Assembly (NCBI GenBank): GCA_046328115.1
Contig: JAXLXE010000002.1
Location: 434,001 to 498,000 of the forward strand
Source: JAXLXE01 sp046328115
Lineage (GTDB): Bacteria > Chloroflexota > UBA6077 > JACCZL01
Reading direction: 5' to 3'
DNA length: 64,000 bases
Part shown: positions 9,616 through 18,082 of the stretch, piece by piece
How positions within the stretch are numbered: the first letter of the stretch is position 1
How the letters are laid out: the number at the start of each line of letters is the position of its first letter
Notes under the pieces: model-generated
The model's database searches: none
Seen by the model: the letters and a program-made list of their open reading frames with translations, nothing else
What the model was told of the DNA's origin: nothing
Translations under genes and position numbers: made by a program

Positions 9616-9817
9616 CGGGCACCTCCGGGAGCGCCGCCGGATAGATGATCGCGGGCTCCGCGTACCGAGCCTCCGGTATCCGCAGCGCCGCCGCGTAGTC
9701 TCGAAGCCGGGGATACAGTCGCAGCACCCGCTCCCGGTCCTCCGCGGTCAGCTTCACGCCCGTCCGCGCTGTGATCCCGTCAACCTCGCCCGGCCATCCC
9801 CTGTCCAAATCGCTCAT
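9605..9817 (-). CDS. Small AtzG/GatC-like partner of the amidase
   Basis: A 70-aa protein. The ATG start was chosen because it overlaps the amidase stop codon as ATGA, a classic sign of translational coupling; a longer frame exists but would run far into the amidase. The sequence has a helical segment (AEDRERVLRLYPRLRDYAAALR) followed by an extended stretch rich in Pro and Ala (EARYAEPAIIYPAALPE). That is the plan of GatC and of AtzG, the small subunit that wraps around amidase AtzE and stabilises it. The match is by architecture and position, not by a strong motif. If right, it forms a tight heteromer with the amidase encoded just upstream. See the matching finding. Confidence 0.6.
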   Translation of the reverse strand: MSDLDRGWPGEVDGITARTGVKLTAEDRERVLRLYPRLRDYAAALRIPEARYAEPAIIYPAALPEVPGGG

Positions 9818-11244
9818 GCCGTCACTCCACCGCCAAACGCCGGCGCCTGCCGCACGTGCCAATCCGTGACCCGCTGATACGCGTCACCAACCTTGAATAC
9901 CATCGGCTCCCCGTACGCCGGCCCCACGATCTGCATGCCTATGGGCATGCCCGCCGTAGAAAAACCAGATGGAATGCTCAGCGACGGCAGTCCCGTCAGG
10001 TTCCAGATCGGCGTGAACCCGGGGCTCACGAACATCGAATCCGGATCGTAGCCCTCCATGATCGGCGCCACCGTCAGCATCGTTGGCGTAACGACCGCGT
10101 CAACCCGCGGCGTGCCCGCCGTGCCGGTGAACAGCGCCGCGCACTCGGCCTTCACCAGCGAGCGCACTCGCTGGGCCTGCACGTAGTCCGCGCCCGTGTA
10201 GTACGCCCCAAGCTGAATGGTCCGGCGGGTGTACTTCCCGTAGAGCTCCGGCCGCGTCTGCAAGTCTGGCTCGTGGTACGTGTACGCCTCAGTGGTCATG
10301 GTCACCCGCTGTGCCAGGCGGGCCTCCGCCGCGTGTGGGATGTCCACGTCCACCACGGTCGCGCCCAATCCCGCCAGTGTGTCCACAGCGGCCAGGACAC
10401 TGGCCTTTACCTCAGTATCTAGCTCTGAGATCTCGAAGAAGTACTGGCGCGGCACGCCAATGGTTACGCCCGCCAGCGCTCCGCCCAGGCCGGCGGTCAT
10501 ATTCGGCACGGGCACGTCCACGGAGCAGGCGTCCAGCGGGTCGTATCCCGCCATCACCTGCAGCATGAGCGCGCAATCTTCGACGGTGCGCGCCATCGGG
10601 CCAATGTGGTCCAGGCTGTAGCCCAGGGGAACGCAACCTTCCTTGCTCACCAGCCCAAACGTCTGCTTGATGCCGCTCACACCGCAAAAGGCTGCCGGCC
10701 CTCGGATCGAGCCGCCCGTATCCGTTCCCAATCCTCCGAGGATCAGCCCACCAGCCAGCGCGGCGCCCGTTCCGGAGCTTGATCCACCCGGCGTACGCCG
10801 AAGGTCCCACGGGTTGCGGGGGATCCGGAACCCGGTGTCCGGATCGGGCCAGCCAATGGCGTATTCGTTCAGCCCCAGCTTACCTAGTGAAACAATACCC
10901 GCCGCGCGGAGGCGCTTCACCACGGTCGCGTCTCCGCGCTTGCCCCACGACGGATCCATCACCCGGCTATTGGCCGTGGTCGGCGCATCCTCAGTTGCAA
11001 TGATGTCCTTGATGCCCATGGGAATCCCGTGCAGCGGACCACGGTCCAGCCCCGCGGCAAGCTCCGCGTCCGCCTTGCGAGCCGCGCTTATCGCCGCCTC
11101 GTCAGTGACGGTGATGAATGCGCCAATCGTGTCCTGCGTAGCGTGGATGCGCCGCAGCAGCTCCTCCGTAAGGGCCGCGGACGTCACGCTCCCGTCGCGC
11201 AGGGCGCGTCCAGCGGCGGCGATCGTGGTGGGAAGCTCACTCAT
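9814..11244 (-). CDS. Amidase (amidase signature family)
   Basis: A 476-aa amidohydrolase with the full Ser-cisSer-Lys triad: Lys79 (GIPMGIKD), cis-Ser155 and nucleophile Ser179 in the Gly/Ser-rich signature (TPGGSSSGTG, then DTGGSIRGP). This family includes GatA, allophanate hydrolase, AtzE and aryl or acyl amidases. The next gene encodes a GatC/AtzG-like small protein, coupled by an ATGA overlap. No gatB lies nearby, so a role in tRNA amidation is unlikely and a catabolic one is favoured. It starts 4 bp inside the end of the upstream ATPase gene. Substrate is unknown; ureido or short amide compounds brought in by the linked importer are a reasonable guess. Confidence 0.92.
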   Translation of the reverse strand: MSELPTTIAAAGRALRDGSVTSAALTEELLRRIHATQDTIGAFITVTDEAAISAARKADAELAAGLDRGPLHGIPMGIKDIIATEDAPTTANSRVMDPSWGKRGDATVVKRLRAAGIVSLGKLGLNEYAIGWPDPDTGFRIPRNPWDLRRTPGGSSSGTGAALAGGLILGGLGTDTGGSIRGPAAFCGVSGIKQTFGLVSKEGCVPLGYSLDHIGPMARTVEDCALMLQVMAGYDPLDACSVDVPVPNMTAGLGGALAGVTIGVPRQYFFEISELDTEVKASVLAAVDTLAGLGATVVDVDIPHAAEARLAQRVTMTTEAYTYHEPDLQTRPELYGKYTRRTIQLGAYYTGADYVQAQRVRSLVKAECAALFTGTAGTPRVDAVVTPTMLTVAPIMEGYDPDSMFVSPGFTPIWNLTGLPSLSIPSGFSTAGMPIGMQIVGPAYGEPMVFKVGDAYQRVTDWHVRQAPAFGGGVTA

Positions 11245-12308
11245 ACCGGTACCTCGCTTAACCGAACAGGCTCGGCAGATTCGTCGGCGTAGAGGTGGCA
11301 GGCGACAGCGTGCCCTGCCCTGGGAAATCGCTCAACTGGGCGCTCCACGCAGCAGATCTCCAAAACGGACGGACATCGAGTCCTGAACCTGCACCCGCTC
11401 GGCGGATTGAGCGGGCTCGGTAGCTCACCCCCCGTGGGGTCATATTCGGTCCGCTCGTGCGGATCGGTGGACGGCATCGAGGCCAACAAGAGCTGCGTGT
11501 ACGGGTGCAGCGGGTGCCCGTATAGCTCGCTGGACTCGCAGCTCTCCACCACCTGACCGAGGTACATCACCAGGACGCGATCGCTCATGTACTCCACCAC
11601 GTTCAGGTCGTGGCTGATGAACACGTAGGTCAGGTGCAGCTCGGACTGCAGGTCCTTCAGCAGGTTCAACACCTGCGCCTGGATGGACTTGTCCAGGGCC
11701 GACACCGGCTCGTCGCACACGATCAGCTTGGGTTCCAGCGCCAGCGCCCGTGCAATATTCACGCGCTGGAGCTGCCCGCCGCTCATCTGATGCGGAAAGT
11801 ACGAAGCGTGGTTCGCGTGGAGCCCCACCATCCGTAGCAGCTCCGCCGTGCGCTCGCGAACCACGTCAGACGGGACACCGTGCGCCTTCAGCGGAAAGCC
11901 AACCGTGTCGCCAATCGACATCCGTGGATTGACCGAAGAGTACGGGTCCTGGAACACCATCTGGATGTCCCGGCTCCGCTGCTTTCTGTCAAGACCGCCC
12001 GCGCCGAACAGTTCCCTCCCGTCAAAAACCACCCGCCCTGCGTCGATCCGGATGAGACCTAGGATGAGTCGGGCCGTGGTGGACTTTCCACACCCGGACT
12101 CCCCCACGATCCCCAGCGTCTCGCCGCGCCGTAGCTCAAAGGACACCCGGTCCACCGCGGACACCGCCGCCCTGCGCCGAAACCCCAGCCGCACCGGGAA
12201 TGACTTCTCAAGATCAACCACCGATAGCAACGGTGTCCCCGTGGCCCCGGATGTCAGATCGCCTGCAGTTGCAGCCATACCCCGCATCACGTCAAGCCCG
12301 CCGCACAT
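11241..12308 (-). CDS. Peptide/nickel-type ABC transporter ATPase (DppF/OppF type)
   Basis: Second ATPase of the importer, up to 355 aa. Walker A (GESGCGKS), signature (MSGGQLQR), Walker B (LIVCDEPVSALD) and the oligopeptide-ATPase C-terminal Cys tail (GCRFRTRCPSVLEICC) are present. The start is uncertain: the longest frame begins 17 bp inside the DppC-type permease gene, while ATG codons at 12287 and 12278 give slightly shorter proteins with no clear ribosome site to decide. The stop overlaps the amidase start (ATGA), so translation of transporter and enzyme is coupled. It works with the DppD-type ATPase in the same operon. Confidence 0.92.
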   Translation of the reverse strand: MCGGLDVMRGMAATAGDLTSGATGTPLLSVVDLEKSFPVRLGFRRRAAVSAVDRVSFELRRGETLGIVGESGCGKSTTARLILGLIRIDAGRVVFDGRELFGAGGLDRKQRSRDIQMVFQDPYSSVNPRMSIGDTVGFPLKAHGVPSDVVRERTAELLRMVGLHANHASYFPHQMSGGQLQRVNIARALALEPKLIVCDEPVSALDKSIQAQVLNLLKDLQSELHLTYVFISHDLNVVEYMSDRVLVMYLGQVVESCESSELYGHPLHPYTQLLLASMPSTDPHERTEYDPTGGELPSPLNPPSGCRFRTRCPSVLEICCVERPVERFPRAGHAVACHLYADESAEPVRLSEVPV

Positions 12309-13197
12309 CGAGCGCGTCGCGCATCGAGGTGCTCAGCACGTTGAACGCCACGGACGTGGCAAAGATGAAGAACCCCGGCAACGCGACCACGGCCGGCTGG
12401 GTGTAGACGGAAGGCCGCAGGCTGTTCAACATCGCACCCCATTCCGGCGTCGGTGGCGCCGATCCCAGCCCAATGAAACTCAGGCCAGACGCAATCAGAA
12501 TGCTCAGTCCCACCAGGCTCGACGCGTACACGAAGATCGGGCTGAAGATGTTGGGAAGTACCTGATCCACGATCACCCGCAGTGGGTGCGCGCCGCTGAT
12601 CCGCGCCGCCTCGATGTACTCCTGCACGTTCACCTGCCGCGTCGCGGACTCCGCCACGCGTGACACCGGCGGGATGAACACGATGCTCAGCGCGACGATC
12701 GAGCTAGTGATGCCGGCTCCCAGCGAGGCCGCGATAGCGATCGCCAGCAGTAGCGCCGGGAACGCGTAAGACATGTCCATGATCCGCATCAGGATCGCCC
12801 CGCCCGTCTTGCCCACGTACGCTGCCACCGCCCCAATCAGCGTACCCATGAAGGTCGCCACCACAATCGGGACCACTCCAGCCAGCAGCGACAGCCGCCC
12901 GCCGTGCAGCAACCGAGTCAGCAGGTCCCGCCCCTGCTCGTCCGTGCCCAGCGGATGCCCCGCCGTCCCGATCGGCCGCAAGCGGGCACCAACGTCCCCC
13001 ACGATCGGATCGTAGGGCGAGACCAACGGCGCCGCCGCGGACGCCAGCGCGATAAGCACCACAGCACCCAGCGCCACCAGGGCAACGCGGTCTGCTACAA
13101 GGCGGCGCGTGACCTCCTGATAGTAGCTGCGCGGCACCACCGCTTCACTCTCTTCACGCCAGGTGGCCAGCTCAACCGGTAGTGCGGAAACAGTCAT
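12292..13197 (-). CDS. Peptide/nickel-type ABC transporter permease (DppC type)
   Basis: A 301-aa membrane protein with an N-terminal cytoplasmic extension, one helix (about residues 37-60), and a block of five more. The DppC-type opening (PLGTDEQGRDLLTRLLHGGR) and an EAA-like loop (YIEAARISGAHPLRVIVDQV) are seen. DppC proteins carry the GTDxxGRD motif, which separates them from DppB. It forms the channel with the DppB-type permease encoded 10 bp upstream. Substrate specificity lies in the binding protein, so it cannot be read from this gene. Confidence 0.93.
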   Translation of the reverse strand: MTVSALPVELATWREESEAVVPRSYYQEVTRRLVADRVALVALGAVVLIALASAAAPLVSPYDPIVGDVGARLRPIGTAGHPLGTDEQGRDLLTRLLHGGRLSLLAGVVPIVVATFMGTLIGAVAAYVGKTGGAILMRIMDMSYAFPALLLAIAIAASLGAGITSSIVALSIVFIPPVSRVAESATRQVNVQEYIEAARISGAHPLRVIVDQVLPNIFSPIFVYASSLVGLSILIASGLSFIGLGSAPPTPEWGAMLNSLRPSVYTQPAVVALPGFFIFATSVAFNVLSTSMRDALDVRRA

Positions 13198-13207
13198 GCA
13201 GACCTCC

Positions 13208-14152
13208 CTACAGCGCGCGTCGAAGACGCGGATTCACCAGCGCCTGGAGCACGTCGATCAACAGGTTCGCCGTGACGAACGTCACCGCGATAACCAGCAC
13301 GGATGCCTGGATTAGCCTCAGGTCGCGCGTCGAGATGGACTGGAAGATCAGTTGGCCCAGACCCGGCCAGGAGAAGATCGTCTCCACTAGCACGGAGCCG
13401 CCCAGCAGGAAGCCCACCTGGAGGCCCGCCACCGTCATGATCGGCGGAGCCGCGTTCACCAGGACGTGGCGCAGGATCTGCAGGTCGCTCAGTCCCTTCG
13501 CCCGCAGCAGCATCACAAAGTCTTCCCCAAACGTCTCCAGAATGCTCGACCGCGTCATCCGCGCGATCAGGCCCGTGGAGACCGCCGCCGTCGCCAGCGA
13601 CGGCATCAAGAGGTGGGCAAGCAAGTCCAGCAACCCACCCTCCGGGCCGTACATTCCAGCCGCCGGCAGCCACTGCAGCGTCGCCGAGAACGCGATGATC
13701 AGCAGGATCGCCAGCCAGTAATTCGGAACACTCAAGCCCACCATTGCGAACCCAGAGACCGCACGGTCCAGCGGGCCGCCCGGGCGCAACGCCGCCGCCA
13801 GCCCAAGTCCTACACCCGCCGCGATACCGATCGTCGCCGCAGCCGCGGCCAGGATGACCGTGTTCCCAAACGCCGTCCAGACCAGCTCAGCGATCGGGCG
13901 CCTCCGCGAGAAGGACCAGCCAAGGTCCCCCTGCAGCACGTTACCCATCCACGTCACGTACTGCACCGGCAGCGGATCTGACAGCCCCATCCGCTGCGCC
14001 AGCTCCTCCCGGTCCTTCTGCGTCGCGTCCGGTGCCAGGAGACCCGCCAACGGGTCCCCCGGCAGCACATTCAGCAGCAAGAAGATCACGATGGACACCC
14101 CGAGCAGCGACGGCGGCATCATCGCCACCCTGCGCAGAATCACCATCAGCAT
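13208..14152 (-). CDS. Peptide/nickel-type ABC transporter permease (DppB type)
   Basis: A 314-aa membrane protein with the DppB-type start (a short cytoplasmic end, then a long hydrophobic helix around residues 10-30) and the conserved first periplasmic domain (LPGDPLAGLL, DPLPVQYVTWMGNVLQGDLG). Six helices are predicted. It starts 2 bp after the binding protein gene stops and ends 10 bp before dppC, so all three are one transcription unit. Confidence 0.93.
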   Translation of the reverse strand: MLMVILRRVAMMPPSLLGVSIVIFLLLNVLPGDPLAGLLAPDATQKDREELAQRMGLSDPLPVQYVTWMGNVLQGDLGWSFSRRRPIAELVWTAFGNTVILAAAAATIGIAAGVGLGLAAALRPGGPLDRAVSGFAMVGLSVPNYWLAILLIIAFSATLQWLPAAGMYGPEGGLLDLLAHLLMPSLATAAVSTGLIARMTRSSILETFGEDFVMLLRAKGLSDLQILRHVLVNAAPPIMTVAGLQVGFLLGGSVLVETIFSWPGLGQLIFQSISTRDLRLIQASVLVIAVTFVTANLLIDVLQALVNPRLRRAL

Positions 14153-14154
14153 GG

Positions 14155-15891
14155 CTACTTGCTCACCCAGACGTTCTTCAGGTCTGCAAACCAGGACTGC
14201 GGCTGGATGAACCCGCGCACCTTGGGAGAGAGCACCCGCAGGTTCAAGTCATGTACCACGAAGATCGTCGCGCCTTCCTCAGCCTGCACGCCCATCGCCT
14301 GGCGAAATAGCGCGTCCTGCTTCGCCTGGTCGAACTCCTCAACCCCCGCGTTTGCCAGCTTCTCGAACTCATCAACCGTCCAGGCTGACGCGTTGCAGCA
14401 GCCAGACGGCGGGATGCGTGACTTCAGGAAGTTCATCACTGATGTCGGGGCCAGCGACCCCACTGAGAAAAACATCCCGTTGAACTTCCGCGTATCGGGC
14501 GAGACCATGCTCGCGCGGTACAGCGTCAGGATGTTGTTCCACTCCAGCGGCGTGATCTTCATGTCCACGCCCACCGCCTTGAAGTTCGCCTGGAGCAGCT
14601 CCATCATCGGGCCCGGCCACATATTTCCCGAGCCGCCGGTGGGATACGCCATGTTGATAGACAGCCCGTTCGGGAAGCCCGCCTCAGCCAGCAGTTGCTT
14701 CGCCTTCGCCAGGTCGTAGGTGTAGCGCTTCCCCACGCCCGTGTTGAACCACGGGTGTCCCTCGTACCAGTACTGATGCGCCGGCACGCACAGGCCGTTC
14801 AGCAGCCCCGCGCACATCTTGTCCCGGTCCACGGCGTACTGCAGGGCCTGCCGCACCTTCGGGTTGTCAAACGGCGGGTCAACCGGGTTCAGGAACAGCA
14901 GAATGGTGTGTGGATACTGCTTCAGGAGCACGTTGAAGCCACTTGCCCGGAGCTGCTCCACGGAGTCCGGCGGCGGCACCTCCGCCCACTGCACCTCGCC
15001 AGACTGTAGCGCCGCCAGCCGCGTCGCCGGGTCCGGCATCGGGCGCAAGATCAGCTTGTCCAGCTTCGGCTTGCCCCCCCAGTACTCCGCGTTCGGCTCC
15101 AGCTCCAGCACCTGGCCGTCCACGTACTTCGTGACCTTGAACGGCCCCGTGCCAACGGGCGTCTTGATGTACTCCTTGTTCCCCACCTTCTTGACGGCCG
15201 TTGGGCTGGCAACCGTGATGAACGCCATCTCCCAAGGCAGGATCGAGTACGGGTATTTCGTCTTGATCTGGAACGTCTCGGAATCCACCGCGGCGTAGGA
15301 ATCCACCGCCAGCAGGTTGCTGCGGTTCAGCAGCGAGACGTCCGGATCGTAGAACTCAAACCCCTCCTTCTTGAGCATCCTGTCCAGGTTGAAGATCACC
15401 GAGTCCACGGTCAGCTCCGTCCCGTCGTGGAACTTCACGCCCTTACGCAGCTTGAAGGTCCACGTCAGCTTGTCATCGCCAACCTTCCAGCTCTCCGCCA
15501 GCCCCGGACCTGGCGCAGGCACCGTGTCCGGCTGATCCAGATTGAAGTTTGCGATCCCGTCGTAAATCTGGTACCCCACGAATCGGCGCCCCTCGAACCC
15601 CTCATTCGGCGGCGTGTTCGGATACGGCACGTTGCCGGCAGACATTGCAATGGTCAGCGTGCCGCCCGATCCACCCCGGTCCCTGGCAATCGCCGCGTCG
15701 CCAGCAAGCTCGTTGCGCATCGCAATCGTGGAAGCACCCGCCTTCGGCGCAGCCGCCCCGGCCGGTGGCGTGGGACCGGCCGGGCTAGATTTCTCGGGTG
15801 GCGCCGCCTGTTGGGGGCTACATGCCGCGGCCATCAAGAACGACGCCAGCAGTGTGACCCGTAACGCATGCAATCGTGGGCGAGCTCTCAT
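14155..15891 (-). CDS. Peptide/nickel-type ABC transporter binding lipoprotein (SBP family 5)
   Basis: A 578-aa exported solute-binding protein. The N-terminus has a signal peptide ending in a lipobox (LMAAAC, Cys at about residue 24), so it should be anchored to the membrane by lipid. A Pro/Ala linker of about 40 residues follows before the binding domain. Family 5 hallmarks are present, such as the LTWTFKLRKGVKFHDGTELT strand and the ARRLLAEAG-like helix (AKQLLAEAGFPNGL). Members bind peptides, nickel chelates, opines and other amides. It is the first transporter gene after the asparaginase-like gene and supplies the substrate to DppBCDF. Confidence 0.93.
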   Translation of the reverse strand: MRARPRLHALRVTLLASFLMAAACSPQQAAPPEKSSPAGPTPPAGAAAPKAGASTIAMRNELAGDAAIARDRGGSGGTLTIAMSAGNVPYPNTPPNEGFEGRRFVGYQIYDGIANFNLDQPDTVPAPGPGLAESWKVGDDKLTWTFKLRKGVKFHDGTELTVDSVIFNLDRMLKKEGFEFYDPDVSLLNRSNLLAVDSYAAVDSETFQIKTKYPYSILPWEMAFITVASPTAVKKVGNKEYIKTPVGTGPFKVTKYVDGQVLELEPNAEYWGGKPKLDKLILRPMPDPATRLAALQSGEVQWAEVPPPDSVEQLRASGFNVLLKQYPHTILLFLNPVDPPFDNPKVRQALQYAVDRDKMCAGLLNGLCVPAHQYWYEGHPWFNTGVGKRYTYDLAKAKQLLAEAGFPNGLSINMAYPTGGSGNMWPGPMMELLQANFKAVGVDMKITPLEWNNILTLYRASMVSPDTRKFNGMFFSVGSLAPTSVMNFLKSRIPPSGCCNASAWTVDEFEKLANAGVEEFDQAKQDALFRQAMGVQAEEGATIFVVHDLNLRVLSPKVRGFIQPQSWFADLKNVWVSK

Positions 15892-16005
15892 CTCGTACTC
15901 CAGTACGGAACCCGGAGACCTGGGTCCCAGCAGTCATCAAACTCACGTCACCGTGCTTTCAGCGCCATCCTGGCAGCCGCGGTTCCCATCGCTCGGGGGC
16001 GAGGT

Positions 16006-17705
16006 CTAATGGCTGTCGAACACCTCCTGGTAGGCGTCCAGTCCCGCCTTGATAGCCGCAAGCTCGTCGCGGGTCGGGTGGTCCGGGTCGCGTGCCGGGG
16101 GAGAGCTCCAAGCTTGAGCAGCGCCGCCATCAGCAACAGCCGCGCCTTGTTCGCCGTCAAGTTCGTCCCGGACACGTACAGGTACGGCGGATTCCGAGGC
16201 ACCATGCCCTCCGCGTTGCCGCGCCCCACCTTGACCACCGGCATCCCGCTGCACACCGCCTTGAGCAGCGCCGTCTCAATCGGCCCCGTCAGTGAGCCAA
16301 ACGGCGCCGAGCCCTCAGCCACGAATCCGGCCAGCGGCGCCTGGCGCAGATTCGCCTCGATCCGCGCCAGGATGTCCACCTCCGACTCCGCCGAAGCCAG
16401 TCCGGCGCCCGGCTGGTACCGGCCGCTCTTGACAAACGTCACCGCGGGGATCGCGGTCGGCAGCAGATCACCCGCCGCGTCCTTCACCAGAACCGCGATC
16501 GTGCCAATCCCGTCGCCAGCCCGCACCACGCCGGTCACAGCCGCCGGCAGCACTGACAGTCGAACCGCGGAGCCGTGCGTGTGGCGCCGCACGGGCCGAT
16601 AGGTCAGCACCGGCGGGCCCGGCTGCCCGATGGAGCCACAAATCCCACCATGCCCACCCGTCGTCACGTACCCGCCCGGCCGCGCGTCCGCCTTCTGGAC
16701 ATCGCGGGCAGAGAAGATCATCTCATCGACGATCAGCACGGCGCCCACCGAATCCAGACCGTTCGCATCCCGCCAGATCCCAGACGTGATGTAGTCCACC
16801 GAATCCACAATGTTCCGATCGCCATCGTTTGAGAGTGCCCCGTGCGGCCGCTGGGAAGAGTTGCCGCAGATCGGCACCGCCGTATCGATGAGCAAGTTCA
16901 ACCAGTAGGTCGTCTCATCCACGGACGGGCTGCCCTCCAGCCAGATCGCCCCCTCGTAGGCGCCGGCCGCCATCGTCCGCTGCACCACGTTGGTCAGCCG
17001 GGCCAGCGCCCCCATCGGAGGCTCTCCCCGCAGATGGGTCGGCCGGTAGGCCCAGAAATCCTCGTTCATTCGCTCCGGCGTGATGTCGCCAGAGCCAAGG
17101 TCCACGCGCTCAGCAGCCGGCAACCCCCGCTTGTAGCCACCGGACGGCGCCGCTCGCACAAAGTCGTACTCAGCCTTGCTAGAGAGCATGCTCGCCAGGC
17201 CCGCGGCATCCAGACCCAGTCTGTCGATCTCCTCAAAGATCCGCGCCGCGCTCGGGTAAAACGTCTGGCGGGCCTGCTCCTCGGGAGCCAGCGGAATCGC
17301 ACATTCCGAATCCCACGGCGTGCCGTCCCGCTGGAACGCCATGTAGGGAAGCCAGTACAGCCCATCCGAGGGCTCCAGCACCGCCCGGTAGACCGGGCGG
17401 TCCTCCGTCGAAGTACGCTCCTCGTTGAACTGGCCGCCGGCGTCTACATATCCATCCGGCGGCGCGTAGAGCTCGGCCGCGTCCGCCTCCAGCGGATGCG
17501 CGGAGAACTGCTCCACGTACACCGTCACGGGAGCCGCCAGGCGCTGCGGTCGCAGCGCGTCAAATCGCAGCATCCGCCCATCTGGGTCCCGCAGCGGCGG
17601 CAGTCCGCGCGCTACACGGGCTTTGTTAGACGTGACGAGCGGCTCGGAGTTTTGGATCGTCGCGGTCGACCCCGAGAACACCGCGATCCTTGGCAGAGAG
17701 GTCAT
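16006..17705 (-). CDS. Asparaginase-family protein with C-terminal frameshift
   Basis: The asparaginase core is recognised by VDETTYWLNLLIDT followed by GNSSQRPHGALSNDGDRNIV, the counterpart of the family's DTMEETAYFL and AMRxxxALSADGPxN motifs. At about 565 aa it is longer than classic L-asparaginases (about 330 aa), with roughly 200 extra residues in the first half. After KARLLLMAALLKLGALP the long frame turns into Arg-rich nonsense, while the -1 frame continues with a normal family ending (DELAAIKAGLDAYQEVFDSH, stop at 16006). The break falls in a run of five G on the plus strand at 16097-16101, so one base is probably missing. Without the correction the frame runs on to 15948. It opens the amide operon and may release ammonia from an amide or related compound; the reaction is not certain. 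Confidence 0.75.
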
Positions 17706-18082
17706 GGCATGTCACCCATGCCTCAATGTAGTGAGCCCGCTGAGCCGCGGTCACCGTCGTCCCATACAAACATGCGGGACGCGTTTTGTGCGCCGGCACC
17801 AACCCCGCCCCAGGCATACCGCTCCAGACGGGTAGAGCCCTCCGCTGCGCACGGCGGCATGCCCGCCGCCATCACCGGCCCCGACCATCTAGCGGCTGTA
17901 CGGATCGTACAACCAGCGCCGGCGAGCATTGTGCGAACGTCTCCTACGCGCTGACTTCGCGCCGCGGGTATCGTCGTTCACGGACGCCGCGCCGCCGCAC
18001 GCGTCGCGCGGCCTTCCCTCCCCACCACACGGCGCCCCCGGGCACGCCGCACTGGCGAACAGGAGCCCCACCCAACGGACCC
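17706..18082. other. Divergent regulatory region, no gene seen
   Basis: This 377-bp gap lies between the start of the asparaginase-like gene and the PucR-type regulator gene and should contain both promoters and any operator. I saw no clear -35/-10 pair or strong inverted repeat. The open frame extending upstream of the regulator is Arg- and Pro-rich and is not credible coding sequence. Confidence 0.5.

Noticed and set aside
9605..9862. 85-aa reading of the AtzG-like gene
   Set aside because: The longer start lies within the amidase C-terminus; the ATGA overlap at 9814-9817 supports the 70-aa form.
17786..18082. N-terminal extension of the PucR-type regulator
   Set aside because: Low-complexity Arg/Pro/Thr sequence with no ribosome site; the PucR domain starts at 18083.
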